Shown here: in pieces, positions 9,553 through 18,482 of the stretch
Layout: each line of letters opens with the position of its first letter
Position numbering within the stretch: the first letter of the stretch is position 1
Assembly: GCF_900129965.1 (NCBI RefSeq)
Contig: NZ_FQXM01000018.1
Coordinates: 1-64,000 of the forward strand
Length of the DNA stretch: 64,000 nt
Reading direction: 5' to 3'
From: Clostridium grantii DSM 8605
GTDB taxonomy: Bacteria; Bacillota; Clostridia; Clostridiales; Clostridiaceae
Program-made: the position numbers and the translations under genes
The notes under the pieces: generated by a model
The model's input: the letters and a program-made list of their open reading frames with translations, nothing else
The model's database searches: none
Told to the model about the DNA's origin: nothing

Positions 9553-10158
9553 ATGATTGCAATAATTGATTATGGAATGGGTAATTTGATGAGTGTGCAA
9601 AATGCACTTGATTTTTTGAAAATAGAATCTGTAATTACTAATGATGAAGATGTGATATTAAATAGTGATGGAATTATCCTTCCTGGTGTAGGAGCATTTC
9701 CAGATGCTATAGAACATATTAAATCTATTGGGATGGATAAAGTTTTAAGAAAAGCTGTAGATGAAGGGAAACCACTATTAGGAATTTGTTTAGGTATGCA
9801 GTTATTATTTGAAAAAGGATATGAAGTAAAAGAATGTGATGGACTAGGATTTTTAAAGGGTAAAATAGTTAAATTAGATATTGATTATAAAGTTCCTCAT
9901 ATGGGGTGGAATAGTCTTAACTATGATAAAAAATCTCCTATACTTAAAGATGTAAAAGAAGGTTCTTTTGTTTATTTTGTTCATTCATATTATGCTGAAA
10001 TAGAAGAAGAAGGCATATTAAATGCTTATGCGGATTATGAAGTTAAAGTGCCTGGTATTGTTAGTAAAGGAAATGTATTTGGGCTTCAATTTCATCCAGA
10101 AAAAAGTGGCGATATAGGATTACAAATGTTAAAGAATTTTGGGGAGATGATTAAATGA
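9553..10158 (+). CDS. hisH: Imidazole glycerol phosphate synthase, glutaminase subunit
   Basis: 201 aa class I glutamine amidotransferase. Nucleophile elbow GICLGMQLLFE with the catalytic Cys, oxyanion strand LPGVGAFPDA, and the terminal catalytic pair in FHPEKSGD. Supplies ammonia to HisF. Begins after AGGGGGA; its stop overlaps the hisA start by 4 bases (ATGA), indicating translational coupling. Confidence 0.95.
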   Translation: MIAIIDYGMGNLMSVQNALDFLKIESVITNDEDVILNSDGIILPGVGAFPDAIEHIKSIGMDKVLRKAVDEGKPLLGICLGMQLLFEKGYEVKECDGLGFLKGKIVKLDIDYKVPHMGWNSLNYDKKSPILKDVKEGSFVYFVHSYYAEIEEEGILNAYADYEVKVPGIVSKGNVFGLQFHPEKSGDIGLQMLKNFGEMIK

Positions 10159-10871
10159 TTATATTACCAGCTATAGATTTAAAGGATGGTATATGTGTTA
10201 GATTATATCAAGGAAATTTTGATAAAACAGAAGTAGTAGCAGAAAGTGCAGTAGAAGTAGCAACATCCTTTAAAGAACAGGGTGCAGAATATCTTCATAT
10301 GGTTGATTTAGACGGAGCACTTGAAGGAAGTTTAAAAAACATTGATGTAGTTTCCCAAGTAATTAAAGAAGTAGATATTCCTATCGAGTTAGGTGGGGGT
10401 ATTAGAGATATGGGTAAAATAGATTTATTAATTGAAAAAGGTATAAGCAGAGTGATTTTGGGCACAGCGGCATTAAAAAATCCAGAGCTTGTGGAAGAAG
10501 CCGTAAATAAATACGGTGAAAAAATTGCAGTAGGTATTGATGCAAAGGATGGATTTGTAGCTATAGAAGGTTGGATGGATGTAAGTAAGGTAGATTATAT
10601 AGATTTTGCAAAACAAATGGAGAAAATAGGAGTTAAGACAATTATTTTTACTGATATTAGTAAGGATGGAACGTTACAAGGACCAAATTTAGAACAACTT
10701 CAAGCGTTGAAACAAAATGTATCTTGTAATATTATTGCTTCAGGTGGAATTAGAGATATAGGGCATATTAAAGATGTAAAAGATATGGATTTATATGGGG
10801 TAATTGCTGGAAAATCAATTTATAGTGGAACTTTAGATTTAGAGGAAGCTGTTGAATTGAGTAAAATTTAG
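10155..10871 (+). CDS. hisA: Phosphoribosylformimino-AICAR-phosphate isomerase
   Basis: 238 aa beta/alpha barrel. N-terminal catalytic Asp in LPAIDLKDG, ELGGGIRD phosphate-binding loop, second catalytic Asp region VGIDAKDG and FTDISKDGT, and the second phosphate loop IASGGIRD. Isomerises ProFAR to PRFAR. Coupled to hisH by a 4-base overlap; 14 bases separate it from hisF. Confidence 0.95.
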   Translation: MIILPAIDLKDGICVRLYQGNFDKTEVVAESAVEVATSFKEQGAEYLHMVDLDGALEGSLKNIDVVSQVIKEVDIPIELGGGIRDMGKIDLLIEKGISRVILGTAALKNPELVEEAVNKYGEKIAVGIDAKDGFVAIEGWMDVSKVDYIDFAKQMEKIGVKTIIFTDISKDGTLQGPNLEQLQALKQNVSCNIIASGGIRDIGHIKDVKDMDLYGVIAGKSIYSGTLDLEEAVELSKI

Positions 10872-10885
10872 TTAGGGGGAGAATT

Positions 10886-11656
10886 ATGTTAACTAAAAGA
10901 ATAATTCCTTGTTTAGATGTAGATATGGGAAGAGTAGTTAAAGGAGTAAATTTTGTTGATTTACAGGATGTAGGGGATCCAGTTAAAATTGCAGAATTTT
11001 ATAATGCAGAAGGTGCGGATGAATTAGTTTTTTTAGATATAACTGCAACCCATGAAGGAAGAAGTACCATGATTGACGTGGTTAAAAGAACAGCAGAAAA
11101 AGTGTTTATTCCTTTAACAGTAGGGGGAGGAATAAGAACTGTAGAAGATTTTAAAGAAATTCTAAGAGCAGGAGCTGACAAGATTTCTGTGAATTCAGCG
11201 GCTATAAGAAATCCAGAATTAATATCACAAGCAGCAGATAGATTTGGAAGCCAATGCGTTGTTGTAGCTATTGATGGGAGAAAAAGAGAAGATAATACCG
11301 GCTGGAATGTAGTTATAAATGGTGGAAGAATAGATACTGGATTAGATGCTTTAGAATGGGCAAAAAAAGTGGAAGATTTAGGAGCCGGAGAAATTTTACT
11401 TACTAGTATGGATGCTGATGGTACTAAACAAGGATTTGATATTGAATTAACAGATGCTGTTACTAAAACTGTTAATATCCCTGTAATTGCATCAGGTGGA
11501 TGTGGAAAACTAGAAGATTTTTGTGAGGTTTTTGAAGAAACAGGTGCTGATGCGGCATTAGCTGCCTCTTTATTTCACTTTAGAGAATTAAGTATTGATC
11601 AGGTTAAGGAATATTTAAGTAAAAATAACATTGATGTAAGACTTAAAAATAGTTAA
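10886..11656 (+). CDS. hisF: Imidazole glycerol phosphate synthase, cyclase subunit
   Basis: 256 aa beta/alpha barrel homologous to HisA. Catalytic Asp in RIIPCLDVDMGRVVKG, phosphate loops TVGGGIRTVED and IASGGCGKLED, second Asp in VVAIDGRK. Works with HisH to form IGP and AICAR. GGGGGAG precedes the ATG. Confidence 0.96.
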   Translation: MLTKRIIPCLDVDMGRVVKGVNFVDLQDVGDPVKIAEFYNAEGADELVFLDITATHEGRSTMIDVVKRTAEKVFIPLTVGGGIRTVEDFKEILRAGADKISVNSAAIRNPELISQAADRFGSQCVVVAIDGRKREDNTGWNVVINGGRIDTGLDALEWAKKVEDLGAGEILLTSMDADGTKQGFDIELTDAVTKTVNIPVIASGGCGKLEDFCEVFEETGADAALAASLFHFRELSIDQVKEYLSKNNIDVRLKNS

Positions 11657-11679
11657 TAGAAAATTTATGGAGTGGTTTT

Positions 11680-12033
11680 ATGAATAATGAAGAACTTATA
11701 AAAACTGTTGATTTTAAAAAAGGTGGAGGCTTAGTGCCTACCATTATACAAGATTTTAATAGTAAAGAAGTATTGATGATGGCATATATGAATGAAGAAT
11801 CTTTAAAAAAGACTCTTCAAGATGGAACAACATGGTTTTGGAGTAGATCTAGGAATGAATTTTGGAACAAAGGGGCTACTTCAGGAAATGTTCAAATAGT
11901 AAAGAATATTTCCGTAGATTGTGATGGAGATACTTTGCTTGTTGAAGTTGTTCCTAAAGGACCAGCTTGTCACACAGGAAATATAACTTGTTTTTATAGA
12001 AAAATAAATTTTGAGGAGAATTCAAATGAATAA
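11680..12033 (+). CDS. hisI: Phosphoribosyl-AMP cyclohydrolase
   Basis: 117 aa, monofunctional PRA-CH rather than the fused HisIE. Motifs WFWSRSRNEFWNKGATSGN and the metal-binding segments SVDCDGDTLL and PACHTGNITCFYR are intact, giving the Cys and Asp ligands expected. The 3' end overlaps hisE by 8 bases. Confidence 0.95.
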   Translation: MNNEELIKTVDFKKGGGLVPTIIQDFNSKEVLMMAYMNEESLKKTLQDGTTWFWSRSRNEFWNKGATSGNVQIVKNISVDCDGDTLLVEVVPKGPACHTGNITCFYRKINFEENSNE

Positions 12034-12358
12034 TGAAGGTGTACTTTTTGATTTATATGATGTAATTCTTGACAGAAAAATAAACCCTATAGAGGGATCT
12101 TATACTAATTACTTATTTGAAAAAGGATTAGATAAAATCCTCAAAAAATTTGGGGAAGAGAGTATTGAAGTGATTATTGCTGCAAAAGACTCTAATCCAG
12201 AAGAAGTGACTAGTGAAATCTGTGATCTAATGTATCATCTTTTGGTTCTAATGGCTGAAAATAATGTTACCATGGAAATGGTATTTAGCGAACTATCAGA
12301 AAGAAGAAAGAAATTGGGTAATAAGAAAGCAGAAAGAAAGGAAATTGAAAAACTATAA
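12026..12358 (+). CDS. hisE: Phosphoribosyl-ATP pyrophosphatase
   Basis: 110 aa MazG-like pyrophosphohydrolase. Metal-binding helices are KFGEESIEVIIAAKD and EICDLMYHLLVLM. The start at 12026 has GAGGAG 7 bases upstream, inside hisI; a longer start at 12011 has no site. Last gene of the his operon. No convincing terminator follows; a weak CCTTCCT/AGGGGG hairpin lies near 12390. Confidence 0.94.
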   Translation: MNNEGVLFDLYDVILDRKINPIEGSYTNYLFEKGLDKILKKFGEESIEVIIAAKDSNPEEVTSEICDLMYHLLVLMAENNVTMEMVFSELSERRKKLGNKKAERKEIEKL

Positions 12359-12414
12359 AAAATTTCTCAATATTAACAAATATGGAGCCTTCCTTTGATG
12401 AGGGGGATTTTCAT

Positions 12415-12558
12415 TTACCCTATAGTTGATAAACATTCTTCTATTACAGATTTAGGAATTTCATGTTTGTTGATTTTTTTCGTTTTACTATCAGTAGTTT
12501 TTTGAGTAGAAACGGATTTATCACAGTCAGATTTTGTTTTATTTTTAAGTACTTTCAT
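12415..12558 (-). CDS. Small basic protein, 47 aa, unknown
   Basis: A 47-aa reading frame on the reverse strand, starting MKVLKNKTKSDCDKS and ending PKSVIEECLSTIG. It has a strong ribosome binding site (AAGGAGGTG, 5 bases before ATG), which is the main reason to believe it. The N-terminal two thirds is rich in Lys, Thr and Ser and the last 13 residues look like a short amphipathic helix with two of its Cys neighbours (C12 and C43 in the whole chain). No family recognised. Convergent with hisE and divergent from the SASP-like gene at 12784. Confidence 0.6.
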   Translation of the reverse strand: MKVLKNKTKSDCDKSVSTQKTTDSKTKKINKHEIPKSVIEECLSTIG

Positions 12559-12572
12559 TTTAACACCTCCTT

Positions 12573-12657
12573 TTAACAATTAAGATACAAACTTTAAAAA
12601 TAAGTTTAAAGAAATTATATCATTATTGTAATAAAATTACAATAACTAAATTGTTAA
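12573..12657. repeat. Nested inverted repeats between two divergent small genes
   Basis: The inner palindrome TTATTGTAAT-AAA-ATTACAATAA (12623-12645) has perfect 10-bp arms. An outer pair, TTAACAATT (12573-12581) and AATTGTTAA (12649-12657), flanks it. It lies upstream of both the 47-aa gene and the SASP-like gene. It may be a protein-binding site or a transcript structure; there is no T run to make it a normal terminator. Confidence 0.5.
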
Positions 12658-12783
12658 GAAAAGATTAAGTAGAAAGAATTTTTAGAAAATTAAAATATTA
12701 ATAAAATTATAATGATTAGGAACACTATATTAAGTAAACTAATTTAATTAAGGTTTATATTAACTATTGGTGGAGGTGTTCTT

Positions 12784-12960
12784 ATGTCACATAAGGATAA
12801 TAAAAATAGCAAAGACAACAAAAAATCAGGGCAGAAAACTAAAAAAGAATTGAATAAAATGAAATTTGAAACTTCTAACGAAATAGGTTATTCTAGTGAG
12901 GCTAGAAAGCTTGGAAAAGATAAAGAGAGAGAAAACAAAGTAAGAAGTAAGAACCAATAA
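12784..12960 (+). CDS. Small basic protein resembling an alpha/beta-type SASP
   Basis: 58 aa, very Lys-rich, starting MSHKDNKNSKDNKKSG after a perfect GGAGGTG. The segment LNKMKFETSNEIG resembles the first conserved helix of alpha/beta small acid-soluble spore proteins, including a plausible GPR protease site (FETSNE). The second conserved SASP block (the Gly/Ala-rich part) is absent and the tail is SEARKLGKDKERENKVRSKNQ, so this is either a divergent minor spore protein or another basic DNA-binding peptide. A terminator follows immediately. Confidence 0.6.
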   Translation: MSHKDNKNSKDNKKSGQKTKKELNKMKFETSNEIGYSSEARKLGKDKERENKVRSKNQ

Positions 12961-12962
12961 AA

Positions 12963-12987
12963 AAACCCTTTTAAAAGGGTTTTTTTT
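12963..12987 (+). terminator. Bidirectional terminator
   Basis: AACCCTT-TTAA-AAGGGTT followed by eight Ts and preceded by an A run, so it can work for the small gene on the plus strand and for the convergent TPR gene, whose stop codon overlaps it. Confidence 0.85.
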
Positions 12988-13732
12988 ACGAATTTTCATC
13001 TAAAATAAAAAGTTTGTTGTTTTTATAACTATCTTTAATCATACCTTTTAATAAAAGATAATTATATTTATTTTTATTATCATAGGGATCTAATCTATAA
13101 GCTTTTTTTGAATAAAGGTAAGCTTCTGAATATTTTGCTAATTTTATGTAAGCTAGAGAACAACCTAAATATGCTTCTACTCTATTTGAATTGATGCTAA
13201 TAGCAATTTTGTAGTTTTTTATTGAATCAATATATTTCATTTCATAAATTAGTAAATCAGCCATTTCCAAATAAGCATCATAGTGATCTTTTTTTAAACT
13301 AATACATTTTTTGTAAGAGCGAATTGCATCTATATTTCTATTAAGTTTATGTTGAATTCTTGCTTTTTTATAATACAAAGCAAAGTTTTTACTTTCTATA
13401 ATAATTGCAGAATTGCAACAATCAAAGGCTTTCTTATAATCACCATTCAAAGAAAACACTTCAACTAAATCTATGTAAGGACGGATATCCTTTGGATTAA
13501 AACTTATGTATTTACTTAAATATTCTATTGCATTTCCAAAATCGAATAAAGCCATATATGATTCACCTATAACCAAATAAATTTTAGAGTTATAGGGAGC
13601 TAATAATAAAGCTTTGTTAAAAAAATTAAAAGCGAATTCAATATGACCTTTCTCTAAATAACTTTGACCTTCGCTTAAGTAAGAATTAACTATATTATCT
13701 ACATCAAAGTCTTGTGTTTTTGATTTGTTCAT
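12986..13732 (-). CDS. Tetratricopeptide repeat protein
   Basis: A 248-aa soluble protein made of about six TPR units; typical spacing of Gly/Ala, Tyr and Pro is visible in YLEKGHIEFAFNFFNKALLLAP, AIEYLSKYISFNPKD and AIRSYKKCISLKKD-type segments. TPRs bind proteins; no enzymatic domain or membrane anchor is present. The start at 13732 has AGGAGGTG upstream; an earlier ATG at 13756 does not. Divergent from the patatin gene. Confidence 0.85.
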   Translation of the reverse strand: MNKSKTQDFDVDNIVNSYLSEGQSYLEKGHIEFAFNFFNKALLLAPYNSKIYLVIGESYMALFDFGNAIEYLSKYISFNPKDIRPYIDLVEVFSLNGDYKKAFDCCNSAIIIESKNFALYYKKARIQHKLNRNIDAIRSYKKCISLKKDHYDAYLEMADLLIYEMKYIDSIKNYKIAISINSNRVEAYLGCSLAYIKLAKYSEAYLYSKKAYRLDPYDNKNKYNYLLLKGMIKDSYKNNKLFILDENS

Positions 13733-13861
13733 AAGCACACCTCCTGGTATATTCATTATTAATTAAAATTATATCCTTTAAAATAAAATTATATTCAATA
13801 ATAATATTTTAATTCGAAAATGATGTATAATTAACATAATATAGCAGAATGGAGGGGTGTT

Positions 13862-15067
13862 ATGTACGGACTAGTATTAGAAGGTGGCGGAGCAAAAGGA
13901 TCTTACCATATAGGGGCATATAAAGCTTTGATAGAAAAAAATATTAAAGTAAGTGCTATAACAGGAACATCTATAGGAGCATTAAATGGAGCTATGTTAT
14001 GTCAAGGCGATTTTGAAAGAGTATATGATTTATGGTATAACATAAGTAATTCACAAATATTTGATGTAGATGATGAAATGCTAGGTCAAATTAGAAAGTA
14101 TGAATTAAATCAATCAAATATAGCATATCTTTTTAGAAAATCTAAACAAATAATTAGAAATAAGGGATTAGATACCAAAACCATAAGAAGTATAATAGCA
14201 AATAATATTGATGAAGAAAAAATAAGAAAATCTGAAATAGATTTTGGTATTGTAACTGTGTCATTGACAGATATGAAACCGTTGGAGATTTTTATAGATG
14301 AAATACCAGAAGGAAAACTAAATGATTACGTAATGGCTAGTGCAAATTTTCCGGCCTTTAAAATAGAAAAATTAGATGGTAAAGTTTTCATAGATGGAGG
14401 TGTATATGATAATTTTCCTGTGAAATTAATGCTATCTAAGGGATATAAAAATATTATTGCGGTTAGAACTTTTGGAATTGGAAGACAACGAAAAGTGGAA
14501 GTTGAGGATATTGATATTATTTATATAAATCCAACTGAAGATTTAGGGTCAACATTGGATTTTAATTTAGAAACTGCTAGAAAAAATCTACTTCTAGGAT
14601 ATTATGATACTTTAAAGGTTTTAGATAATTTAAGAGGAAATAAGTATTATATCAATATTAAAGGGAATGAAGAATTATTTCATAATATTTTAATGAATTT
14701 ATCAAAAGAAAAATGTGAAAATATTGGTATTTTAATGGGATTTGAAGGAATTCCTCATAAAAGAATGCTTTTCGAATTTATAATTCCTAGGATAGTTGAA
14801 TTAATGAATATTTCAAAGGAAAAAGATTATGAAGATATATGTATAGAATTATGTGAAATAATTGCCATGGAATTAGAAATGAATAGATTTCAAGTTTATC
14901 AAGTCAATGATTTTTTAAAGGAAATTATAAATAAATACAAAGAATCTGATTTAAATCTAAAAAATAAGATTCCCAACTTTATAAGAAAAAATAGTATTTT
15001 ATCAAAAACAGTTAAAGAACAAATATTAAAAACAATATTGGGTATACTTATGGAGGATAAGAACTAA
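13862..15067 (+). CDS. Patatin-like phospholipase (RssA-type)
   Basis: A 401-aa protein whose first 230 residues are a patatin domain: oxyanion loop EGGGAKGSYHIG (7-18), nucleophile elbow GTSIG with Ser37, and the second catalytic residue Asp178 in DGGVYDNFP. The Ser-Asp dyad is intact, so acyl-ester hydrolysis of lipids is likely; the natural substrate is unknown. The 170-residue C-terminal extension is helical and charged and I do not recognise it. No signal peptide. GGAGGGG precedes the ATG. The 152 bases after it hold nothing clear. Confidence 0.87.
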   Translation: MYGLVLEGGGAKGSYHIGAYKALIEKNIKVSAITGTSIGALNGAMLCQGDFERVYDLWYNISNSQIFDVDDEMLGQIRKYELNQSNIAYLFRKSKQIIRNKGLDTKTIRSIIANNIDEEKIRKSEIDFGIVTVSLTDMKPLEIFIDEIPEGKLNDYVMASANFPAFKIEKLDGKVFIDGGVYDNFPVKLMLSKGYKNIIAVRTFGIGRQRKVEVEDIDIIYINPTEDLGSTLDFNLETARKNLLLGYYDTLKVLDNLRGNKYYINIKGNEELFHNILMNLSKEKCENIGILMGFEGIPHKRMLFEFIIPRIVELMNISKEKDYEDICIELCEIIAMELEMNRFQVYQVNDFLKEIINKYKESDLNLKNKIPNFIRKNSILSKTVKEQILKTILGILMEDKN

Positions 15068-15219
15068 AAAGGAAAAAGGATAAGCTTATTGAGTTTGAAA
15101 TGGAAAGTATTGCACTAATCTAAAGAGTGTATTAATATAAAATGTAGGGTCAAGAACCAATAATTATCTTTAAGATAGCGTGAATTTTAATATGATTTGA
15201 TAAAAAAGGATGGTGTATT

Positions 15220-16608
15220 ATGCAATTTAATGAGTATATTGACGATTACAAAGAAGATTTAATAGAATCAACTAAAGGATTAGTTAGAATTAAAAGTATA
15301 GAAGAAGAAGAAAAAGATGGAATGCCTTTTGGAGAAGGACCTGCACTAGCACTTCAATATGCACTAAATACGGCAGATAGTATGGGATTTAAAACTGTTA
15401 ACATGGATAATTATGTAGGTTTTGTTGAGTATGGGCAAGGTGAAGAGTATATTGCTGTACTTGGGCACGTAGATGTAGTTCCAGAGGGAAGTGGATGGAA
15501 GTATAATCCTTATGGAGCTGAAATACATGATGATAAAATTTATGGAAGAGGAACTATTGATGATAAAGGGCCTATAATGGCAGCATTATATGGATTAAAA
15601 GCTATTAAAGACTCTGGAATAAAGATATCAAAGAAAATTAGAATTATTTTCGGAACAAACGAAGAAAGTGGTTGTGGTGAAATTCAATACTATTTAGATA
15701 AAGAAAAAGCTCCAGTAGCAGCATTTACCCCAGATGCAGATTATCCAGTTATTAATGGAGAAAAAGGGATAACATTTTTTCAACTTCACAAAGATTTTGA
15801 AGTGAAAAGTAATAAGGAAAAGATTATTTATATAAAAGGCGGAAGTAAAGCTAATATGGTTCCTGACTACTGTGAAATGGCAATAAAAACGGATAGAGAA
15901 GATATTATAGTAGAATATGCAAATACTTTTAAAGAAATGATTGGTTTTGATATTGAAGCTGAAATTAAAGGTGATTTGGTTATTGTTGTATCCAAAGGTA
16001 AGTCAGCACACGGGAGTACTCCAGAAGTTGGAGTAAATGCAATTATGCAACTTCTTGCTTTTGCTGGGGAATTAGAGCTAGACAAATGTGATGCTACAAG
16101 ATTTATTGAATTTATGAATATACATATTGGACTTGAAACAGATGGAGAATCTTTTGGTGTTTATATGAAAGATGAAGTGTCCGGAGAACTTTCTTTTAAT
16201 GTAGGACTAATAGATATGAATGAAGAAACTGTAAAACTAGAGCTAAATTTAAGATATCCAGTTACTCATACTTTTGAGGAAATGATGGAGGGAATTGACA
16301 AAACATTAGATGGAACGGGAATGAGAATACAAAATATGATACATCAGGAACCTCTTTATTTTCCAGAAGATCACCCTCTTGTTGAAACTTTATCAAAAAT
16401 TTATTCAGAAGCTACAGGAGTAGAAGCTAAACCTTTTTCTATAGGGGGAGGTACTTATGCTAAAGAAATGCCTAATACAGTTGCTTTTGGACCTTTATTT
16501 CCAGGAAGAGAAGAATTGGCACATCAAGTAGATGAATATATTTTTATAGATGATTTAGTTTTAAATGCAAAAATATATGCTGAGGCAATATACAGATTAG
16601 CTAAATAG
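15220..16608 (+). CDS. pepV: M20-family dipeptidase PepV
   Basis: 462 aa, the usual PepV length. Metal and catalytic motifs are visible in order: GHVDVVPEG, YGRGTIDDKGP, the general base pair in GTNEESGCGE, and the C-terminal zinc ligand region GGGTYAKEMPNTVAFGP with HQVDEY. The lid domain with KSAHGSTPEVG lies in the middle. Cleaves dipeptides, and beta-alanyl or D-amino-acid containing ones in some relatives, in the cytoplasm. GGATGG precedes the ATG. Confidence 0.9.
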   Translation: MQFNEYIDDYKEDLIESTKGLVRIKSIEEEEKDGMPFGEGPALALQYALNTADSMGFKTVNMDNYVGFVEYGQGEEYIAVLGHVDVVPEGSGWKYNPYGAEIHDDKIYGRGTIDDKGPIMAALYGLKAIKDSGIKISKKIRIIFGTNEESGCGEIQYYLDKEKAPVAAFTPDADYPVINGEKGITFFQLHKDFEVKSNKEKIIYIKGGSKANMVPDYCEMAIKTDREDIIVEYANTFKEMIGFDIEAEIKGDLVIVVSKGKSAHGSTPEVGVNAIMQLLAFAGELELDKCDATRFIEFMNIHIGLETDGESFGVYMKDEVSGELSFNVGLIDMNEETVKLELNLRYPVTHTFEEMMEGIDKTLDGTGMRIQNMIHQEPLYFPEDHPLVETLSKIYSEATGVEAKPFSIGGGTYAKEMPNTVAFGPLFPGREELAHQVDEYIFIDDLVLNAKIYAEAIYRLAK

Positions 16609-16829
16609 TATTTTACAAATATTTGAATATAACATATTAAAAGTGACTTTAAAAAAATACTAAGTTGTGCTAAAATGATTTTAGTCGGTATTCAATAGAT
16701 TAAACATTATTTAAATTTAATATTAGAAGGTGTTTATCTAAATTAAGAAACCGAACTTTAAAAAGAGAATAGGGCAAATTTGCTCATTCGACTTATATCC
16801 TTAAAGGAATAAGAACGGAGGTAGGTAAA
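16609..16829 (+). other. 221-base leader before the ECF transporter gene
   Basis: No open frame with a ribosome binding site was found. It contains CTAAAATGATTTTAG (16668-16682), GGGCAAATTTGCTC (about 16772-16785) and TCCTTAAAGGA (about 16799-16809), three small hairpins placed before the GGAGG of the downstream gene. It does not match the riboswitch consensus sequences I know (T-box, TPP, FMN, THF, preQ1). It may be an untranslated regulatory leader. Confidence 0.3.
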
Positions 16830-17423
16830 ATGCAAAGAGAAATTAATGTAAAAGCAGGAAGAAAACTTGGGACTAGACAAATTACTGTTATAGGTATGTT
16901 GTCTGCAATTTCAATTTTTCTAGGTCTTACAGGATTGGGATTTATTCCATTGCCACTAGTTAAAGCTACTATATTACACGTTCCGGTTATCATTGGGGCA
17001 ATAATAGAGGGGCCATTGGTAGGAGCCATAATTGGATTGATTTTTGGAATGTTTAGTATGTACCAAGCTATTGTTACTCCAACACCAACATCATTTTTAT
17101 TTTTAAATCCATTGGTAGCGGTACTTCCAAGAATACTTATTGGAATTGGAAGTTATTATGTTTATAGGTTAATACCAACTAAAAAAGAAAGTATTAAAAT
17201 AGGCTTTGCAGCAGCAATAGGATCACTAATAAATACTTTTGGTGTTTTAACAATGATTTATGTATTATATGCAGCTAGATTTGCAAAAGCTATAAATATT
17301 GAACCTTCATCAGCAGGAAAATTTATTTATGGATTAGCACTTACTAATGGAATACCAGAGGCTATTGTATCAGTAATAATTACTGTTTCAATTGTGGTAG
17401 CAGTTAAAAAAGTTAGAAAATAA
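16830..17423 (+). CDS. ECF transporter S component (COG4684-like, possibly pantothenate type)
   Basis: A 197-aa membrane protein with about six hydrophobic segments. The N-terminal RQITVIGMLSAISIFLG with downstream Gly-rich GAIIEGPLVGAIIGLIFG is the typical signature of substrate-binding S components of energy-coupling factor importers, including the small-residue motif for docking to EcfT. It would need EcfA1/A2 and EcfT from elsewhere. The overall look resembles the PanT-like group, but the vitamin cannot be assigned from sequence alone. GGAGGTAGG precedes the ATG. Confidence 0.8.
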   Translation: MQREINVKAGRKLGTRQITVIGMLSAISIFLGLTGLGFIPLPLVKATILHVPVIIGAIIEGPLVGAIIGLIFGMFSMYQAIVTPTPTSFLFLNPLVAVLPRILIGIGSYYVYRLIPTKKESIKIGFAAAIGSLINTFGVLTMIYVLYAARFAKAINIEPSSAGKFIYGLALTNGIPEAIVSVIITVSIVVAVKKVRK

Positions 17424-17431
17424 AAAAATAT

Positions 17432-17465
17432 AAAAGTAGTAAAAACAGTTTGTTTTTACTACTTT
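17432..17465 (+). terminator. Hairpin between ECF S component and P1 peptidase
   Basis: AAAGTAGTAAAAAC pairs perfectly with GTTTTTACTACTTT around an AGTTT-type loop; the following tract (AATTATAT) is a poor T run. Only 28 bases separate it from the next start codon, so it may attenuate rather than fully separate the genes. Confidence 0.6.
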
Positions 17466-17493
17466 AATTATATACAAAAAAGAAGGTTAAATT

Positions 17494-18453
17494 ATGGAAA
17501 AAATCAATATAGAGGAAATAAAAGATTTTAGAATTGGAAATTCAGAGTATAATGAAGGGGTTACAGGATGCACAGTTATTATTTGTGAAGAAGGAGCTAC
17601 CGCAGGTATTGAGGTAAAAGGAGGAGCGCCTGGAACCAGAGAAACAGATTTATTAAATCCTGTAAATATGGTAGATAAAATACATGGAATTTTACTTACT
17701 GGAGGTAGTGCTTTTGGATTGGATGCAGCTTCGGGAGTTATGGAGTATTTAGAAGAAAGAGAAATAGGTTTTGATGTTGGGGTTACTAAAGTACCTATAG
17801 TTTGTGCAGCGGCTTTATTTGATTTAGCTATTGGTAATTACAAGATTAGACCTGATAAAAAACTTGGATATGAAGCATGTGTTGATTCAGAAAAAAGAAA
17901 TATAAAAGAAGGAAATTATGGAGCGGGATTAGGAGCAACTATTGGCAAAATTTTAGGACCACAAAATTCTATGAAAGGTGGGCTTGGAACTTATGCTGTT
18001 AAAATTGGGGAACTAATGATAGGAGCTGTAGTTGCCGTTAATGCTTTAGGAGATGTATTCGATAGCGAAGAAAATAAAATAATAGCTGGAGTTTTAGATA
18101 GTGAAAAGAAAAATCTACTAAATACAGAAAGCATAATGGTTTCAAAATATGATGATAAAACAAATCTTTTTAATGGAAACACAACAATAGGGGCTATAAT
18201 AACTAATGGCAAATTAACTAAATCAGAAGCTAATAAAGTAGCTTCAATGGCTCATAATGGTTTTGCAAGAAGTATACGTCCTGTTCATACGATGTTTGAT
18301 GGAGATACAATTTTTACAATGGCCTCAGGAAAAATTATAGTAGATGTAAATACTATTGGTATGATATCTGCTAATATAATGGAAAAAGCAGTTGTTAATG
18401 CTATTAAGAATGCAGAAAGTATTTGTGGTATAAATTCATTTGCAAATCTATAA
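17494..18453 (+). CDS. P1-family peptidase (DmpA/L-aminopeptidase-D-esterase type)
   Basis: 319 aa, normal for the self-processing Ntn-like family S58. Motifs: early GVTGCTVI and GGAPGTRETDLL, the LTGGSAFGLDAASGVM block, NYGAGLGATIGK, and the processing site GNTTIGAIITNGKLTK, where Thr would become the N-terminal nucleophile. RPVHTMFDGDTIF near the end completes the fold. Likely a cytoplasmic aminopeptidase or amidase with uncertain substrate. Located 70 bases after the ECF gene, across a hairpin. Confidence 0.87.
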   Translation: MEKINIEEIKDFRIGNSEYNEGVTGCTVIICEEGATAGIEVKGGAPGTRETDLLNPVNMVDKIHGILLTGGSAFGLDAASGVMEYLEEREIGFDVGVTKVPIVCAAALFDLAIGNYKIRPDKKLGYEACVDSEKRNIKEGNYGAGLGATIGKILGPQNSMKGGLGTYAVKIGELMIGAVVAVNALGDVFDSEENKIIAGVLDSEKKNLLNTESIMVSKYDDKTNLFNGNTTIGAIITNGKLTKSEANKVASMAHNGFARSIRPVHTMFDGDTIFTMASGKIIVDVNTIGMISANIMEKAVVNAIKNAESICGINSFANL

Positions 18454-18482
18454 ATAGTAGAAGAAAATCATCAACCGTAAAG

